From Icerya purchasi (taxonomy: Eukaryota > Arthropoda > Insecta > Hemiptera > Monophlebidae): a stretch of DNA of 64,000 bases. Below, in pieces: positions 1 to 14,529 of the stretch; positions within the stretch are counted from its first letter, which is position 1; each line of letters opens with the position of its first letter. The stretch is from positions 539,494,315 to 539,558,314 of the forward strand of contig CM077115.1 of NCBI GenBank assembly GCA_039619475.1, in the 5' to 3' direction. A program made the translations under genes and the position numbers. The notes beneath the pieces were generated by a model, which was not told the origin of the DNA, did not search any database, and was given only the letters and a program-made list of their open reading frames with translations.

Positions 1-3000
1 ATATGAAGCTTATTACTATGAAACACAACAGTCTGATGATTTTTTTCCTTCATATATATAGCATATTCATAGATACTGCATTTGGGATTATAATGACATG
101 GTAACCCTCAAAGGGCTGCTCTAAAAGCATTAAAATTACAATAAATAAAATTGATGGATATGACTAGTTACAAAATAAATAAATAAAATAAAAATAACAA
201 TAAAAGCAATAATATTAATAACTAAAAATAAATAGTACAATGAAAATATGAACAATAGAAGGTAGGAACTCAGTTTATCTGTCAACTGTGTCAGGGCACC
301 ACTGTGAAAACTGCTAAACATTGCACATCCTAGAAAAAAAAAAAAAATATAATCACAGTTAGCCTTTATTTAACCTATAAAGGCTCAATTATTTATATAT
401 AAAGCATTTATTATTGAATATTTAAAAATGTGTATATATATTTCTTAAAAATTTGAAATGAGGTATAAACTTTAAAGTTGTAAACATTAATAAAAACGTT
501 ATAGCATAATATTTTATCAAGTATACACACACAAAACAATAAAAAAAGGAATGCCACTTTGTTATTTCTACCTGTAATGTTATAAATAACAACCAAATTA
601 AGATTTAATTCATGAGCATCTCAATCTTGGACCTCACATTTATTTACATTCTCTTTTACCCACAAAGCAACACTTGTATAGTTATCATTATGTAACCCAT
701 AACCATTCATTAACTTTGGCCACTGTACTACTTTACACCCATCTTGTCTATCAGTCAGGTTTATTCTTTTCAACTATTTTGCATATAATTTTCACATATT
801 GTCTACTATTTTTTGTACAGTACTCCCATTTACAATTGATCTATAACCATCTATATATATATATATATTTAATTTGAATGCATATCAACTATTATACTAT
901 CATTATTAAATAAAAATTTTAAAATATTTTCTATAATTTTTTTTTTTTACTATTTTTGGAAAGATTTACTTACAAAATAAAAATTTACTACATATTTTTT
1001 TCTTATCTTCTTGTCCTATTGACATATGATTCCACTCCTCTCCATGTACTAGTGCATTGATACATCTTCTACAGTAACTCTAGTATCTGAAATTGTAGTC
1101 AGTAAATTGCCTGGACACTGTGCACCTATTTAAAATAATTTTCATTATTAAAAATCTACCTTGTATTTATTTATTGCAAAAAAGAGAAACAAATTACAAA
1201 ACAATATAAAAATGTTCAAACCAATTAAAACTTTTAAACTACTCACCAATTCTGCATGCGCCTTTCCTGAGTGATGTTCAATGTTATTGTATCTTTCTTT
1301 GCAACTAACCAGTATTATATATGTATAATTTTTTGGTATTCATTTCAAATAGTATTTTTCTATCTGGTGTGTTACTTCTTCAATCTTCCATTTTACAAAT
1401 TCTGAAATATTGATGAAACATTTACTATCAGCTAGAGTTATTCTTTCTTTTATTTACTTAATATTGAGAATAGAAGTTAAAACATTTAATGAGACTATTA
1501 AAATTTAAACATTCATTTCTTTTTATTTAAATTAATTTTAAAATTAAATGAGAATTTTATATTTTTACTTAGATTTGAAATTTTACATTTAACAACACAA
1601 TCCTGTTTGATTATCACTTGCACCAATTTATTTGAAAACAGCTATATTCATACATTTTGTTTTCCTTCATTATATCTCATGTATCTATAATAATTCATTT
1701 CATTTAATTTTAAGTACATAAATAATAAAATCATGCTTTCTAAATGATGTTGGTAATTTCTTATTTTTTTATTACTAATCATTTTAAAAACTTATAACAT
1801 ACAACTTCAGAACTGATTCACTTGTAAAATTAAACATTTGAATATGTACATTATATTCTTTTAACATATGTGATGTATATATGTACTATGTATTACAAAT
1901 GATGTTACAGCTGCCCAGGTCATCCAAAGTTATTTTTAAGAAACAGCATTTATAAGTTTTTAGACATGGAATAAATTGATGCATTTTTATTGAAATAACA
2001 ACAATATTTTTAGTACCTTTAAGGTTACTATTAAATATAATAATTAAAATATGTGAAAATAATTTCAAAACAATTTTTTTTATATCTGTAATAACTATAA
2101 TGACGAACTGATTTTTGAAAACATATTTCTTAAAATCTCTATCTCTCATAAATACATCTAAGTAATTGCAATAATAAAAGAATAATTGTTATTCATTCGC
2201 AATAACCAATTTCAATCAATATTACACACATATTTTTCTTAAATGTAGCAATTTCATTATATAAAATATAATTTTCAAACGTTTAGAATGTATATTTCCA
2301 ACCTGTTTGATATTTAAAATGGTGCACTTGCATTTTCATGTCATGCTTCTTGAGCTAAATAAGCATATCTCTTATTAAATTTTAATCTGCATTTCCCAGA
2401 TACCATATATCCTACTTCCAGTTTATTCTGTTGTTAGTTTTTCTGTTTTCTAAAACTAAAGATGCAGAAGTTTATTTTTAAATGTGAAATAAAAAATCAT
2501 CTTTTAATAAGTTTAATTAAATACGTTAAATATTTCACTACAATGAATGTATTTAAAATTGCAATCATTTGGGCATACAGTTAAACAATTTTCAAAAAAA
2601 GCTTAAATTTTTATAAATCAATAAAAATATTTTTTTCAGTTTCAGTACTTATTTTTGTACAACCTATGTTAAGGATTTACTACATATTTTTACAACAATT
2701 TAGAAAACACTGGAAAACATAATCATAAAAAGAAAGTTAATAAATTATAATTCCTTGTAAATATCTGTTCCCTTTTGAAGTTTAAAAATGTTTCCCAATA
2801 CACAACTTCCACCAGAATTTTGTCCGCAAAAATAACATTAGATCAAAACCCTGAATTAATAATTATAATAATTTCCTTATTAATTAAAAAAAGACATAGT
2901 TTTTAAAATTACGATATAAAACATTTGATAAATATGTGAACAAATCGTATTATTGCGTTGTATTATTACAGGTTTTTAACCAAAAACAATTAGTAAATAT

Positions 3001-3279
3001 AAAAATATTAAGTTAAACACATTTTATGCCATAATGAAGTAAATTCTAAGTGATTAGCAGCTTCTAAAATTATTATTTAAAACAAATGCAAACGTGTACT
3101 AACTTTTTTGAATCTGCAGGGTGAACTAATATCACATGCTCTTTCAAACTCCGTTTGTAACAAAACGATTTCTGATGACACATTACAAACATATTTAACT
3201 ACACAGACCAAAAATGCTAATTTAAAAATAAATTGAAGACAAAAATTTGGTAAAAAACAAAGAAACACACTAGCTAAAT

Positions 3280-3349
3280 TTGACGAAAACACAAAGAACA
3301 AAGAACGCATACCACCGCCAAAATCACAATGATTGTATCCTGGAGAAAC
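3280..3349 (-). other. Possible terminal exon with a membrane segment (weak)
   Basis: On the minus strand a long polypyrimidine tract followed by CAG forms a textbook 3' splice acceptor near 3350. The frame just after it reads about 20 mostly hydrophobic residues (Ile/Val/Leu/Cys rich) and then a stop, as the last exon of a membrane-anchored protein might. There is no upstream exon to confirm it and no homology I recognise. It may be chance. Confidence 0.15.
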
Positions 3350-3589
3350 GAAAAAAAAAATCTAAAATCCAAAATCCAACTCACAGAAAATGCACAAGAA
3401 ATGTATTACTGATTATATTGGTCTTCAACAAATACAATAAAAAATCTAACGTATAGAAATGTAATACTGGCTGAATTGGTCTTTTACAGATACAACAAAG
3501 TTGCGCCAAAAGGGCTTTCACTGCGAGATGTTTTAGATGTTTCTTTATCGTTTCATTGTCGTGGATGAAAATCACTCAATGAATAATTC

Positions 3590-3720
3590 AGAGTTAAATG
3601 TTTTAATTGATTTACTGAATCAACTGAGTTACTGAGTTACTGATTGTATACAATCAATTTACTGAGTCCGATTCAAAAGAGTCACTCACTACAATGAGTT
3701 ACTTTTCCCATCTCTAGTTC
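3590..3720. repeat. Possible DNA-transposon terminus with ACTGAGTT repeats
   Basis: Short direct repeats of ACTGAGTT/ACTCACT type precede TTTTCCCATCTCTAG. The reverse complement of that end, CTAGAGATGGGAAAAG, resembles termini of hAT-like insect elements. I could not find the partner terminus or a target duplication, so this is a possible solo end only. Confidence 0.25.
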
Positions 3721-5587
3721 TGTTCTGTATGCTTGAGTAAAATATCATCATTTATATTTATAAACCAGTACACATTCATAATGGATATTTTTTTCGAAGT
3801 TTTAATATTATTATTTATACAGAATTCTCTTAACCATGTATAATTACTTGCATGTAACTTAAAATTTTTCAAGAAAAATATGGATACTACCAATGGTCAA
3901 TTATCCTTCCATAACTTCGAAAAATTCATTACAAAATTAAATATAATTTCGTTACTTCTATAAAATGAACCTTATAAATTTAACTGTACCCGTTTCTAAA
4001 TAATAAAATATGGTACAATCGTAATTAACATTTTGTAATCCATCATGTTAGTTTACAATTTGGTTTTAAAACATTTATAATTCCAGCTTTGATATAAGTA
4101 AAGCAAAAAAGTTATATAACTGATATAACGATTATTCTAAAATTATATGATTTTGTTACTTTTTGTTTCACAACACTAAACACATTTTATAAAATTGATA
4201 TTACACTCATGTTATATAACCGCATATCTGAATAACTGCTTTCAAAAACAATTATATAAATTAAAGTAAATAAAATTGTTATATTCTACATACATACTTA
4301 TCCATTTTTTATAAATTTATTATCTCAAGATCTATCAAAATTAAAATATACTCTTTACAAATATAACGGTACAGATACTCAGTGACCTAATTTTTAAACA
4401 TTATTAGACATAAATAAGTATTGTATTACACAAAAATTTATTTTCATTAAAATATAAATACACAAATTTAAGTATAAAAGTACATAAACCAAACATTTCG
4501 TAGTTCATAAACAATTTAACACTTATACATTCATTTTTTTCCAAAAACGTTAGTTAATCTACTTGTTACAATAACTAAGGTAATTTTTCAAACAATAGAT
4601 TACATTCCAATTTGTTTTTCGCTAATTTCATCATAGCAGGAATTCCATTAAAAATAATTTTCACTTCGAATAGTAAACTATACCCTAAAAATGCAAAACA
4701 CAAAAATGCATTAAGTTCTTTTGTATGATATGAACTTTTGTTCGGTAAAAAAAAACATCAAACTTAAAAAAAAAAAATAATAATTTTACATAAAAACTGA
4801 AAGCCAACTCACTTTTCATTTATAGGTTTCTGTTAATTTTGGACCAACATAATCACAATACTTCTTACACTGGAATAATTTATTTGGGAATTATATATTA
4901 CAAACTTGGTTCACCTAAAAATGCAAAAGAAATATCTATTCTAATAAACTTACATACATGAATATAATATGTAAAAATGCAAATGAATTTTTGTTGCATT
5001 CATAAAATAAAATAATTATTTCTCGCAGCATTGCAGCTGAAATAACGATATACTAAATGTAAGTTTACTCTTCAAAAATGATTTTACATATATATGTTAG
5101 TGATTTCGTTGTACATTTTGTATTTTCATACAGTATTACTTTTTTTTAAATTCCATATAAACATACATAAGTCTAATTAACATTAACATTTTCATTCATA
5201 ACAGACTTTAACATATCAGTTTCAAAAAATTTGTGAAAAATTACCATACAACGAATATGAAGAATCTGTACCATAACCTTTAAATTAAGTAATGATAACA
5301 ACTTATTCTACTTCTTTGATTTTATGGTATAACATTATTCCACTTCTTTGAAAAATTTCTTGTTTTGCACTTTTAAAAATTAATCAGTTCGCAAAATAAA
5401 AATTATATTTACGTCTTGCATACACCATTTGTCTGAAATAATATTAACTATATATGTATATATATTTTATATCGATTTAATCGAAACTGTTCATTTATAT
5501 TTCTGATAAAACGACAGTAAATTAACGTTCCGCTTTTAGTACTGGCTGCTTTAATAGACATACAGCCAAAAAAAAAAAAGTCTGAAA

Positions 5588-5614
5588 AGACGATTGTCTC
5601 GGGAAACAATCGTC
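5588..5614. repeat. Perfect 10-bp hairpin at a repeat boundary
   Basis: The arms AGACGATTGT and ACAATCGTCT are exact reverse complements around a short loop. The same word ACAATCGTCTAAAA recurs next to the element A terminus at 8788-8799 and, inverted, near 58445-58460, so the hairpin belongs to the terminal structure of the local transposon cluster. Confidence 0.5.
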
Positions 5615-5640
5615 TAAAATATCTAAATTTCGGGCAACGA

Positions 5641-8600
5641 CTGTATTCACCTTTTGTGGGATTTTAAGAGTGACGAGTTAAGGCAACATTACGGTTATTT
5701 AAAAATTTTAAATAAAAATATAGAATACTACTAAATAAAGTTCTAAATAATACAAAAACCTTATTTCTTATTAATAATTAAGAAATAATATAATTCAAAT
5801 GATATTATTAAATTTCTTTTTATTTTAAATAAAGTAATTGTATATTTGATTTTTTGTTTTCTTTATACAATTTTAAAATTAATATGAAATAATTTGAACA
5901 TTTTTATTAATTTTATCTTGAATTTGAAAAAAAAAAAAGTAATGAATAGAAATTTTAAATACTAAAATTATTTAATTGTTATACAGAAATATTTTTCTTA
6001 TATGTTTTACTTGTCATATAAAATAAGTGAATAATACAATAAATAAATAAAATTATTTTAATGCTATTAAAATAAACCTATTAATTGAAAAACATGAAAG
6101 TTTCACTTTTCATATAACTATAATTTTTCCTTTTTTTAAGGACTATTGCAAACTTTTACATTTTCAATTGTTTATTTTTAGTATAAAACCATAAATAAAT
6201 ATAAAATAATAACTTATAATTCATATAGGTTAAGATTTAATTCGTTTTATTTATAAATACATAAATTATAATTAAAACAAAAGTTTAATTTCATATATTG
6301 AATACATTTATTAAATATTAATGTTAAATCTGGTTTTATTTGTACATAGCAATAATTTATAATTAATTTCAAAAACCACAATTCATGTATTTTTGAAAAC
6401 ATAACTTATAGCTAGGGGAAATGTTATCTAATATTTTCTTTTGAAATTTTTCTGAAAACATAATTCATTACATTTTATATGACTTTTTTATAAGTGTGTC
6501 TTCGAAAGAAACACTTTATTGCAGTTGTTTTTTTTTTAATATTACGCCATATTTAATTCTACAAAAATTCGTTTATTTACAACATTCCGTATTTTTTATA
6601 TCTTTATTTGTATGATCTATCAATTATAAAAATATTCAAAAATTGTAACTGACGTTAGTTACATTTTTATTTAAATGGTAATTTATTGCTGATGCAATAA
6701 ATTATCACTGGCCTTTTTTTGCAATAGGTAATATGTTATAGTTTATCAGTATTGGAAAAAAAAAAAGAAGTGAAATGATATTATGAACTATTAATATAAA
6801 TGGTGGCACCTTTTCTGTCTTGCAGTGGTTATTAGTTGGAGATAAGTTAAATATTATATATGGTCTAATGCTTTATATGGTACGAAAGACACATTAGCAC
6901 TGAATAAAACTAGTTTTCAAAAATGGAATTTTATGGAAATAAAATAAAATAAAATATATTGAGAACAGAAGTAATAAAAACATTAATATGAGAAAAATAT
7001 TTCAAACCCTTTTGAAATGAAAAGGATTATCGCTGAAATTAATATTTCAAATGAAAATAATAGGGAAATGAATAACTGGAAGGAAAAGAATGTAGTAGAT
7101 AGATTATACATTAAATACAGATGAAATATTTAAATTAGCAATCAATGGCTTTGCATTGTTGATAAACTGAGGAGATATATCTTTTATTTTAAAAATTTGC
7201 CTTTACAATTTATTAAATTTTTCAGTGTATAGAAAATATTCAAAAAATAACTCTATTTGTAACTTACGTTTATTTACTAAGGTATGCGAATAAAATAAAT
7301 TCTGAAATACAATGCAAAATTGAGACAAGAATGGACCATTATGTGAATAGGAATTAAGATGATGAACAATAACGGTACAACAGTTATCCGGACACCGTAT
7401 TTGCTAGTAATATTTGTGACAATGATGATTAGCTTTTTTTCAAACAGATTTAATATCGTCTTAGAACAATTAATTGCTACTAATTTGCGGCCCAACTGGT
7501 TCAGAAATGAAAACTTTTTACCCGTACTCGGAATTCAATGTTACTCGGTATAAATAACAGTAACGTCAGCCATTCCTTGCAGATATAAATTGACATTTTC
7601 ATCTCTTACCACACATATAGATGGTTAAATAGACTTTGCCCTGAGTTGGATAGATCATGCTGTTATACTATCATGAGAATTTTATATTTAAGTTAAGTAA
7701 ATGTCCTTTGTACACTTCGGCCGACAGCAACTGAAACACAAAACGGTATCCGAAAGATCACAATTAAGTAAATACAACCGAAAATTATTTTAAATCAAAT
7801 GCTTAACGACTTAACGAGTTATTTGGTGCTGAGTTGTGAATTTTAAAGTAATTTTTAAATAGTTTTAAATTTTACATTATCTTTTTTCTCACATTTGCCT
7901 GGTTTTATTATCCAAAGTAATCGGTTGTCTCGAAGTTATTGCTTTAAAGAACTGTTTAATTGTAATTTATATTCACAATTTCAAGTTTATAAATTATGAG
8001 TTTCCTCAGTTATTAAATATTACATAATACTTTTATCACCCCCGAATCACGTTATTAAAGTTACAAGTGTTCCAAACCCTAAAAATTGAGAATAAAAACC
8101 AAAGAAAATAAACTAGATTTCGTTTTTATAAATAACACTACATTTTAAGTGGTCTACATAATTTTTAGTTGATTCAATGCAAGATTATTTTGTCTATTAT
8201 ACTAATTGACGCTTTTTTATAATATTACATTTCTACCGGCTATTTCAAACTTGTTTCTTTTCTTACAATACCAAATTACGAGATATTAGGCTTTTATTAT
8301 TCTATACAACGTAAATAAAATAAAAAAAGAAATGAAACTTTACTAAATATTTCATTTTTCTTCCTATGTAAATATTAATCAATTAAAATATCCAAGCGGC
8401 AACTTACTAGCAGGGCAATGATAATCACGGATAGGAATAAAAAGTTTACTATATACCTTGTGCTGCCATCTATACGATTTCTTAAAAAAAAAAATATACA
8501 ATAAACACCATTCGGTAAATTAAAAGTAAAAATATATTGCTTTTGGATTTTTGCTTTTGCTTTTTCTAATTAGATTTAGCTTTTGTTTGATACCTATAGA

Positions 8601-8744
8601 CTAATATTTTTATCATATCGATATCGGCCAAAAAATTTGTTAACTACGTCACACGCAGTGGCATTTTCTCTATAATAAAGCACATCCCAATTTGGAATTC
8701 TGATGTAATTGTCTATCTCGAAATCCCACAAAAGGTGAATACAG
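5641..8744. mobile_element. 3.1-kb segment with 24-bp perfect inverted termini
   Basis: CTGTATTCACCTTTTGTGGG followed by ATTT at 5641-5664 is matched exactly, in reverse complement, at 8721-8744. I recognise no coding frame inside. The only longer frames, near 7277-7553, are unassigned. The flanks show no clear target duplication. This looks like a non-autonomous or decayed DNA transposon next to element A. Part of the terminal word (TACAGCC) also appears beside the inverted arm near 58460. Confidence 0.45.
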
Positions 8745-9994
8745 CCGGGACGTAGTGTGCGTTATTCTTCAGTTTTGTTTATTCTACAATCGTCTAAAAC
8801 GATGGAAGTGAGGATTGTAATTAATAGAAATTTGGTTATCGTCATTGTTTGATGACGTCATTATATTTTATAGGCTTTCAATGTGAATTACACAAATTAG
8901 ATTTTTTTTCATCCAAATTAGTGTTAAATATTAAAAAAATACTTAAAATATAATAAAAAATATTTTTACAATTACTAATTAATATTTTATATCTACTAAT
9001 TATTTTTATTTATGTATATGTATATGTATATATATATATAAATATATATATATATAATTTAATTTATTTAACAGTTATTAGATGCAATAAAATTGTTAAT
9101 GAAATAAACATATTTTAAATTGTTTTCCTTTTTAAAAAACAAAAACTGACAGCAAATATTAATCTATGAAAATAAATTTTAGTTTTTTAAATATGTATAT
9201 AGATTTCTATACATCATAAAAAATTCTAAAAATTAAAAATATAAAAATGATTTATAATAATATGTAGAACAAATTTGAAAAATATATTGTTTATTGTATA
9301 ATGAAATTATAATGCGGGATTTTATTTTATGCAGAACTATTTAGAAAAATTATCTATTAAATGGGAATAGAAATAGAATTGCAATTTTTGAAGAAAATTA
9401 TATATCTGTATAATTGGATATAATTTTCAACATAAATTCTCCAATATGGTGTAAATTTTTCAAAAGCATTGATTTCAATAAAATATATTATGAATTACTT
9501 AAAGCAGTAAGATTAAAATTTACGTAACTTAATAAAATAATACTAAATGAAAAATAACCGAAAATATACATAATAAACTGTTTTCAATACCAAATGTTTT
9601 AAGTAGAGAAAGTAAATGTATGAAATAAATAAGTAAAGTTATAATTTTATTATGCCGAATACAAATTTTACAAATGATTTTTATATATGCAACTAATTTG
9701 TATGTGATGTAAAATATCAAATTCAATAATGTTATGTTACTTTTAAATAGGTAATCAAGTAGAGATAAATAAAAGTTCTGTACAATAAGAAATAATTATT
9801 TATGCCAGGAATTCATTAAAGGAAAATTTAATCATTTCACACAGTGCAAATAAATTATAATAACATTACTGGAAATTAATGATGCCGTTGTAATAAGTGG
9901 TTCATTATTATGCCTGAAATTAAATAAAGCGCATGTTTAATTTGAAAATTTACTGTTACTGAATGATTACTCTGATATAAACTTTTATAAAATA

Positions 9995-10198
9995 CAGGGT
10001 GGTCCAAAAGTCATGGCACATCACAAAATTGATTAATTAGAAAAGAATGGAACAAACGTTATAAGTTTTTTAAAAAGTCCTAATGACCGTTTTCACAAGT
10101 TTTTTTTGTTACTTATCAGTATAACGCGTATATACTACGTTTTTTCATTGACGTGCAAGTTTATTATATACTTCGAAAATTATGCAATGACTTTTGTG
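9995..10198. mobile_element. 204-bp TA-inserted MITE
   Basis: The insertion starts CAGGGTGGTCCAAAAGTCAT and ends ATGACTTTTGTG, so the ends share an inverted CAAAAGTCAT core. It is flanked by TA at 9993-9994 and 10199-10200. The inverted copy of element A (around 57450-57460) reads straight through this position with a single uninterrupted sequence, so the insertion postdates separation of the copies. A TA duplication fits the Tc1/mariner superfamily. There is no coding capacity. Confidence 0.7.
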
Positions 10199-11319
10199 TA
10201 TATACAGAATAAGTTTTGATTTATTAAACTAATTATTTAATTTCAGTGATAGATGTATTGAAGGGGTGAGTTGGAACCTCAAACTTTTATAAAAGGTTGA
10301 ATTGTTTGTGCATAACATTTCAAAACAAATTGAAGTCGGACATTCGGAATACCGGTTGCTTCTACAGTGGTTTTTGAAGAGGCAGTACAATAGCAATTAA
10401 AAAACTGCTGTATTTATGAAGATGAACACTAAAAATTATGTATACTTAGTTTTTCAGCAAATTTTTTAGTTTGCTCTGTAAAATTTGGTTCGCTAGTATG
10501 AACACTAATGCATTATTGAAATTGAAACCATGTAAAATTGTTTTTAAAATTCAGTACATTTACTTCAATCAGTTTTCCTTTATTCTGTTTTACTTTTTCT
10601 TTCCGATTTTTTTTTTTTTTAATTTTAAAATTTTGGTATGAGGAACGTTGAACTGTTTTGTTAAATTTTAATTAACTTCTCATTTTCTAAACGTAAAGTA
10701 ATATCAGTTTTTTTCTTTAATAAGTAGTATCTTACATTTATGCACATCGCAAAAATATTTTTTATTGAATAAACTTACTGATAAAACATACTAAACAAAA
10801 TTCGCTTATGATGGGGTCGAAATAAAATATGCTTATGAACTTTGCGCTAGCCACATATGTATACATAAAACAAAAAATACCAATAATGTGGAAATGGCTT
10901 AATGTGAAATGCAAATTTAGTCTGGAATTGAATCAGTCTATTCATAATTGTATTTTATTATAATAGTAAGAAATCTGTAACAATCCAAGTTAATCTAATA
11001 CAAAAATTTAATGACTTTTATAAAAAAAGGTTACATATTGTCATGATCCTGCTATGATGTAACGTAAATAAAATTCTGGATTTCCCTTTTGGAATTCTGG
11101 CTTTACTATGCTGTGAGAAATGAAAAACGTGACTGGAATTGTATATTTTTATCTTAATACTATTAGATCTGTACACGGCATAGTCTTTTGTATGCATCTC
11201 TCGGGTAAAGTAACGTAATTCATATTAAATGGTTTGAATGGTTGGGAAGTTGAAATCTTATTCCAATGCTGCACCAACACTATCAAGATATCTAATGTAA
11301 ATAAACAAAGGTTAGACCT

Positions 11320-11930
11320 GGAGATACTGCCCGACGACTATAAGCGACGTAATTTTTCAAAATTACGCATGTGATAAGAATAAATGTGAGAGCATGCACG
11401 ATGATGTGTCGGTGCGACTAGTCGTGCAGTTCCGATGGTTAATCTAGTAGCACTGGGGTTGTAAGTGACACTTTCGGTTCGTCGGCGATTAAATCATTTT
11501 TAGTTAGACGGTTACCGTTGGTAAAGCGATTGCGTGGTCGCCGGACTCATACCAACACTCGAATTAAATTTATTGCCCGTCATCTTAGTAATTAATACGA
11601 GTCGAAGAATTGTTGTTAATATTCATTATTTTTTTGTCGTCACCTGTTTTATGCTCTGATCATTTGATCCTAGTTCCAAAATACTTTCATCACCGAGTAA
11701 CTACGCGTTGTCTAATTATGTGAATATATACATTTTATTTGAGTAACAATTGAATTTATTCGTGTCAATCATGTGAGGCTGATAATTTGGTTGGATACAG
11801 TGGTCCGAGCGCCATGAAGTAGCTTTTTTAGATTGAATAGTTCCTCCGTCCTTTTTCTTCTTATTAAAGACGTAACCCTGGAATAGTGTGGAGAAGCTGC
11901 ATTAACGAACTATCAGGAATGAGAGCACGA
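11320..11930. other. GC-richer block conserved in both copies of element A
   Basis: This part of element A is clearly richer in G, C and CpG than its surroundings, and it is conserved in the inverted copy at about 55670-56060. I found no long open frame. It could be a former promoter or untranslated leader of the element's lost gene, or a captured host segment. The role is unknown. Confidence 0.3.
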
Positions 11931-11935
11931 TAATA

Positions 11936-12131
11936 TTCGGCCACGGCGTTGTGGTACAAATGAACCCACCAAACAGATAGAAATAAAACTTCATTTGTAA
12001 TTTTTCAAATGAAATAACACAAAGAAAAATCCTCTAAATAGATGCATGTAAAAAAAAATTACTTTTATAACTTCATTTCCATCTGCTGTTTAGTGCGTTC
12101 ATTTGTTTCATAACGCCGTGACTGAATATTA
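11936..12131. repeat. Foldback repeat, about 75-bp imperfect arms
   Basis: The left arm reads AATATTCGGCCACGGCGTTG and the right arm, reversed, AATATTCAGTCACGGCGTTA. Both arms continue with ACAAATGAAC and a shared ACAGA/ACAGC segment. A diverged copy lies at the matching place in the inverted arm (about 55430-55610), so this foldback was in element A before the two copies separated. Confidence 0.6.
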
Positions 12132-14039
12132 ATATGGCTGACTGTATTTCACTAAAATCTGACTGGTGACTTATTATTTAATACTAGTATCAGTCTTTTG
12201 TCATCTTTTTCCATTTTTAAGAGAAAAAATTGAATGAAGATTTTAGTTAAATTCGTCTATAAAAACTTTTAAAACTACATGTTTAGCTGCCATTATAAGC
12301 CATAATTTACCTTTAATAACAAATTTTGGTTGTAATATTAGATAAAAATTAACCTATAGTTTTATGCACTTATTCCACTTACAGCAGCTCTCGTTTCTAT
12401 AACCTGTTCGGCGCTATTATTCACTGTATTTTTGAGGCAGTATATGAAACAAATTATTTTTTCTCTGATTATATGTATATGTAACAGCAGTTAGAATTTA
12501 TGATCGTACATAATGCATGGATATTTTATATTATAAAAATATTAACCATTACATAAAAATTAATTCCTACGTTATTATAAATTATTTTAAGGATTGAGAA
12601 CATTTATTTTACTTAAAATGCAGAATAGAAAACATATATCCGAGTCTTAATTGCAGATTTCTTATTTTACGCTATAAATCGCTAGTTTAAAATCAAATTA
12701 TACCCGATGAAGGTATAGAGCTTTGCAAAATAAATACATGAAAGTAATTAACATTTTCTATTAAAAAATAGCCTACAAAAAAAATTAAACCTTTAACAGT
12801 TTATTTACTTTTCTCTTGTTTCAGAGTTCCATTTTCCTAACATTTATTAAAGCATCTGTTAGACAAATGCACAAATTTTCCACTAAAAAAAAAATTTTTG
12901 TTTATATTAATTTGTGCTACTTTCTTTACTTTAGGATTCATTTCTTACGCATTGATTACCAAAATTTAAGTGTGATCCGATTCAAAATAATGAAAGGATT
13001 GCAAATATTCAGGATCATTGTTCAGATTACTAATGGAACAAATTGGAGTAATGTCGATCTGACAACTTCCTATTTAAAGGACTCTTACATTACATTGTAC
13101 GAAGTTTTATAGTTATTACTTAAAACAGTGTACAACAAAATTTCAATTATTTATATTTAGATTAAATTTATTATTAAAATATTACCTTCCCATCCTTCTG
13201 CTGTTCAATTATTTTAGATTGTTTTTTTATTTACTCAACTGCTCAGGAATTAATTTTAATTTATAGAAAGTAAATATTCATTGCTCGGTATCTGAATTAC
13301 ATAAATTTTATTTATTTATGTTCTGTAATAATCGTTCAATTGATCATGCATGCTTTGTTGTAGGTTGAATTCAGTAGCAACCACTGGAAAAACTTTTTTA
13401 TTTTAATGTCTAAAACTACAACTTCAAAGTCAGCTGCTGAATTATTCTACAGCGAATTGAAAATGGCCATTCTGTTACAGGAATATCGTTGCGAAAAGAA
13501 ATATAAACTACAATTTTTTTACTTTAGGCCAATGTCTTTTTCCTATTTATCATATTCACAATAAACAGATAGGAGAAAATTGAGATGATTTTAATCTACA
13601 TATAACAAAAACATAATTATTAAATGTTAAGAACTATTTAAAATGTTCAAGATAGTTCTTACAGTATAATATTTCCCATTATTCGTTTTTGTTTTTTTGA
13701 TTATAATTATATTTATTATACTAAACATTTCCAATACGGCTAAGATTTATTTATATTCGTGAAATAAATTTGAAAGAAATTATTACTAAAATTAATTCAG
13801 TGATCATGGTTTCACATTTTGTAGTAACATTTTAGCTATGAGATCAAAATAAAATATGATTTGCTCTTAAAGATTGTAACCAGAATTAGTTTTAGTTTAT
13901 AAAATTTTAAAAACACGCCAACAATTAATTTGTTTTCCGTTAATAAATTTGAATATTAGTAATAATTGTATTAAAAATTGTTATAGATAACTTTGGTTGA
14001 GACTGTTAAATTATTTTTAAAATTCTATACACATATAAT

Positions 14040-14529
14040 GTTTGGAATCCTAATAAGATGGTTCAAAAACAACAATAATATCAAATAAAAATCAATACCT
14101 TACAAACGGTTTGACTTATAAACATCAAAATTGAATCACAAATTACAATTAAAATTTTTTTTTAAGACAATCCATAATTTCAAGGTAATCGATTACTCCG
14201 GGTACCATAAAACTTAAAAAACCGCCAACAATATACATAGAATTTAGAACCTCAAAAATCATTTAAAAATTAACAACTGACTACCAGGCAACCTGTTAAA
14301 AGTGAAATTCAAAATATAAAACAAAGCGCAAAAGTTCTTTCATAAAACCAAAAAGTTATAGTTAAATTATTTAAACCTTACTTTTGGAGCAAAAGCAACA
14401 ACAAAAAAAAAAGTATATTCACATAAGTAATAGCTCAAATAAAAAAGTTTGGGAAACTAAAACATATCTCAAATATATACATGAAGGACTACATTATAAA
14501 AAAACTATAGCTGAGCTTACAGCTTTATA
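14040..14529 (+). repeat. R repeat, copy 1, left part
   Basis: This family starts near GGAATCCTAATAAGATGG and continues through ATCAAATAAAAATCAAT and a GACTTATAAAC block. Other copies are at 21595-21960, 50860-52203 and, inverted, about 53040-53530. Copy 1 is cut by the mariner at 14530 and resumes at 15819. No protein is encoded. Confidence 0.65.

Larger units (their letters stand above)
1..5640. other. AT-rich non-coding region, no recognised gene
   Basis: Long AT-rich sequence with many homopolymer runs. The open frames are short, hydrophobic and Phe/Ile/Leu-rich, as expected by chance in such DNA, and none resembles a known protein. The only local signals are a good minus-strand 3' splice site near 3350 and a possible transposon end near 3590-3720, both listed separately. 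It could be intergenic or part of a long intron. Confidence 0.6.

Noticed and set aside
1886..2149. 87-residue minus-strand frame
   Set aside because: AT-rich chance frame with no motif and no splice or repeat context.
12816..13112. 98-residue frame also open in the other copy of element A
   Set aside because: Conservation is no higher than in the neighbouring non-coding sequence, the frame is Phe/Ile rich, and the ends differ between copies.
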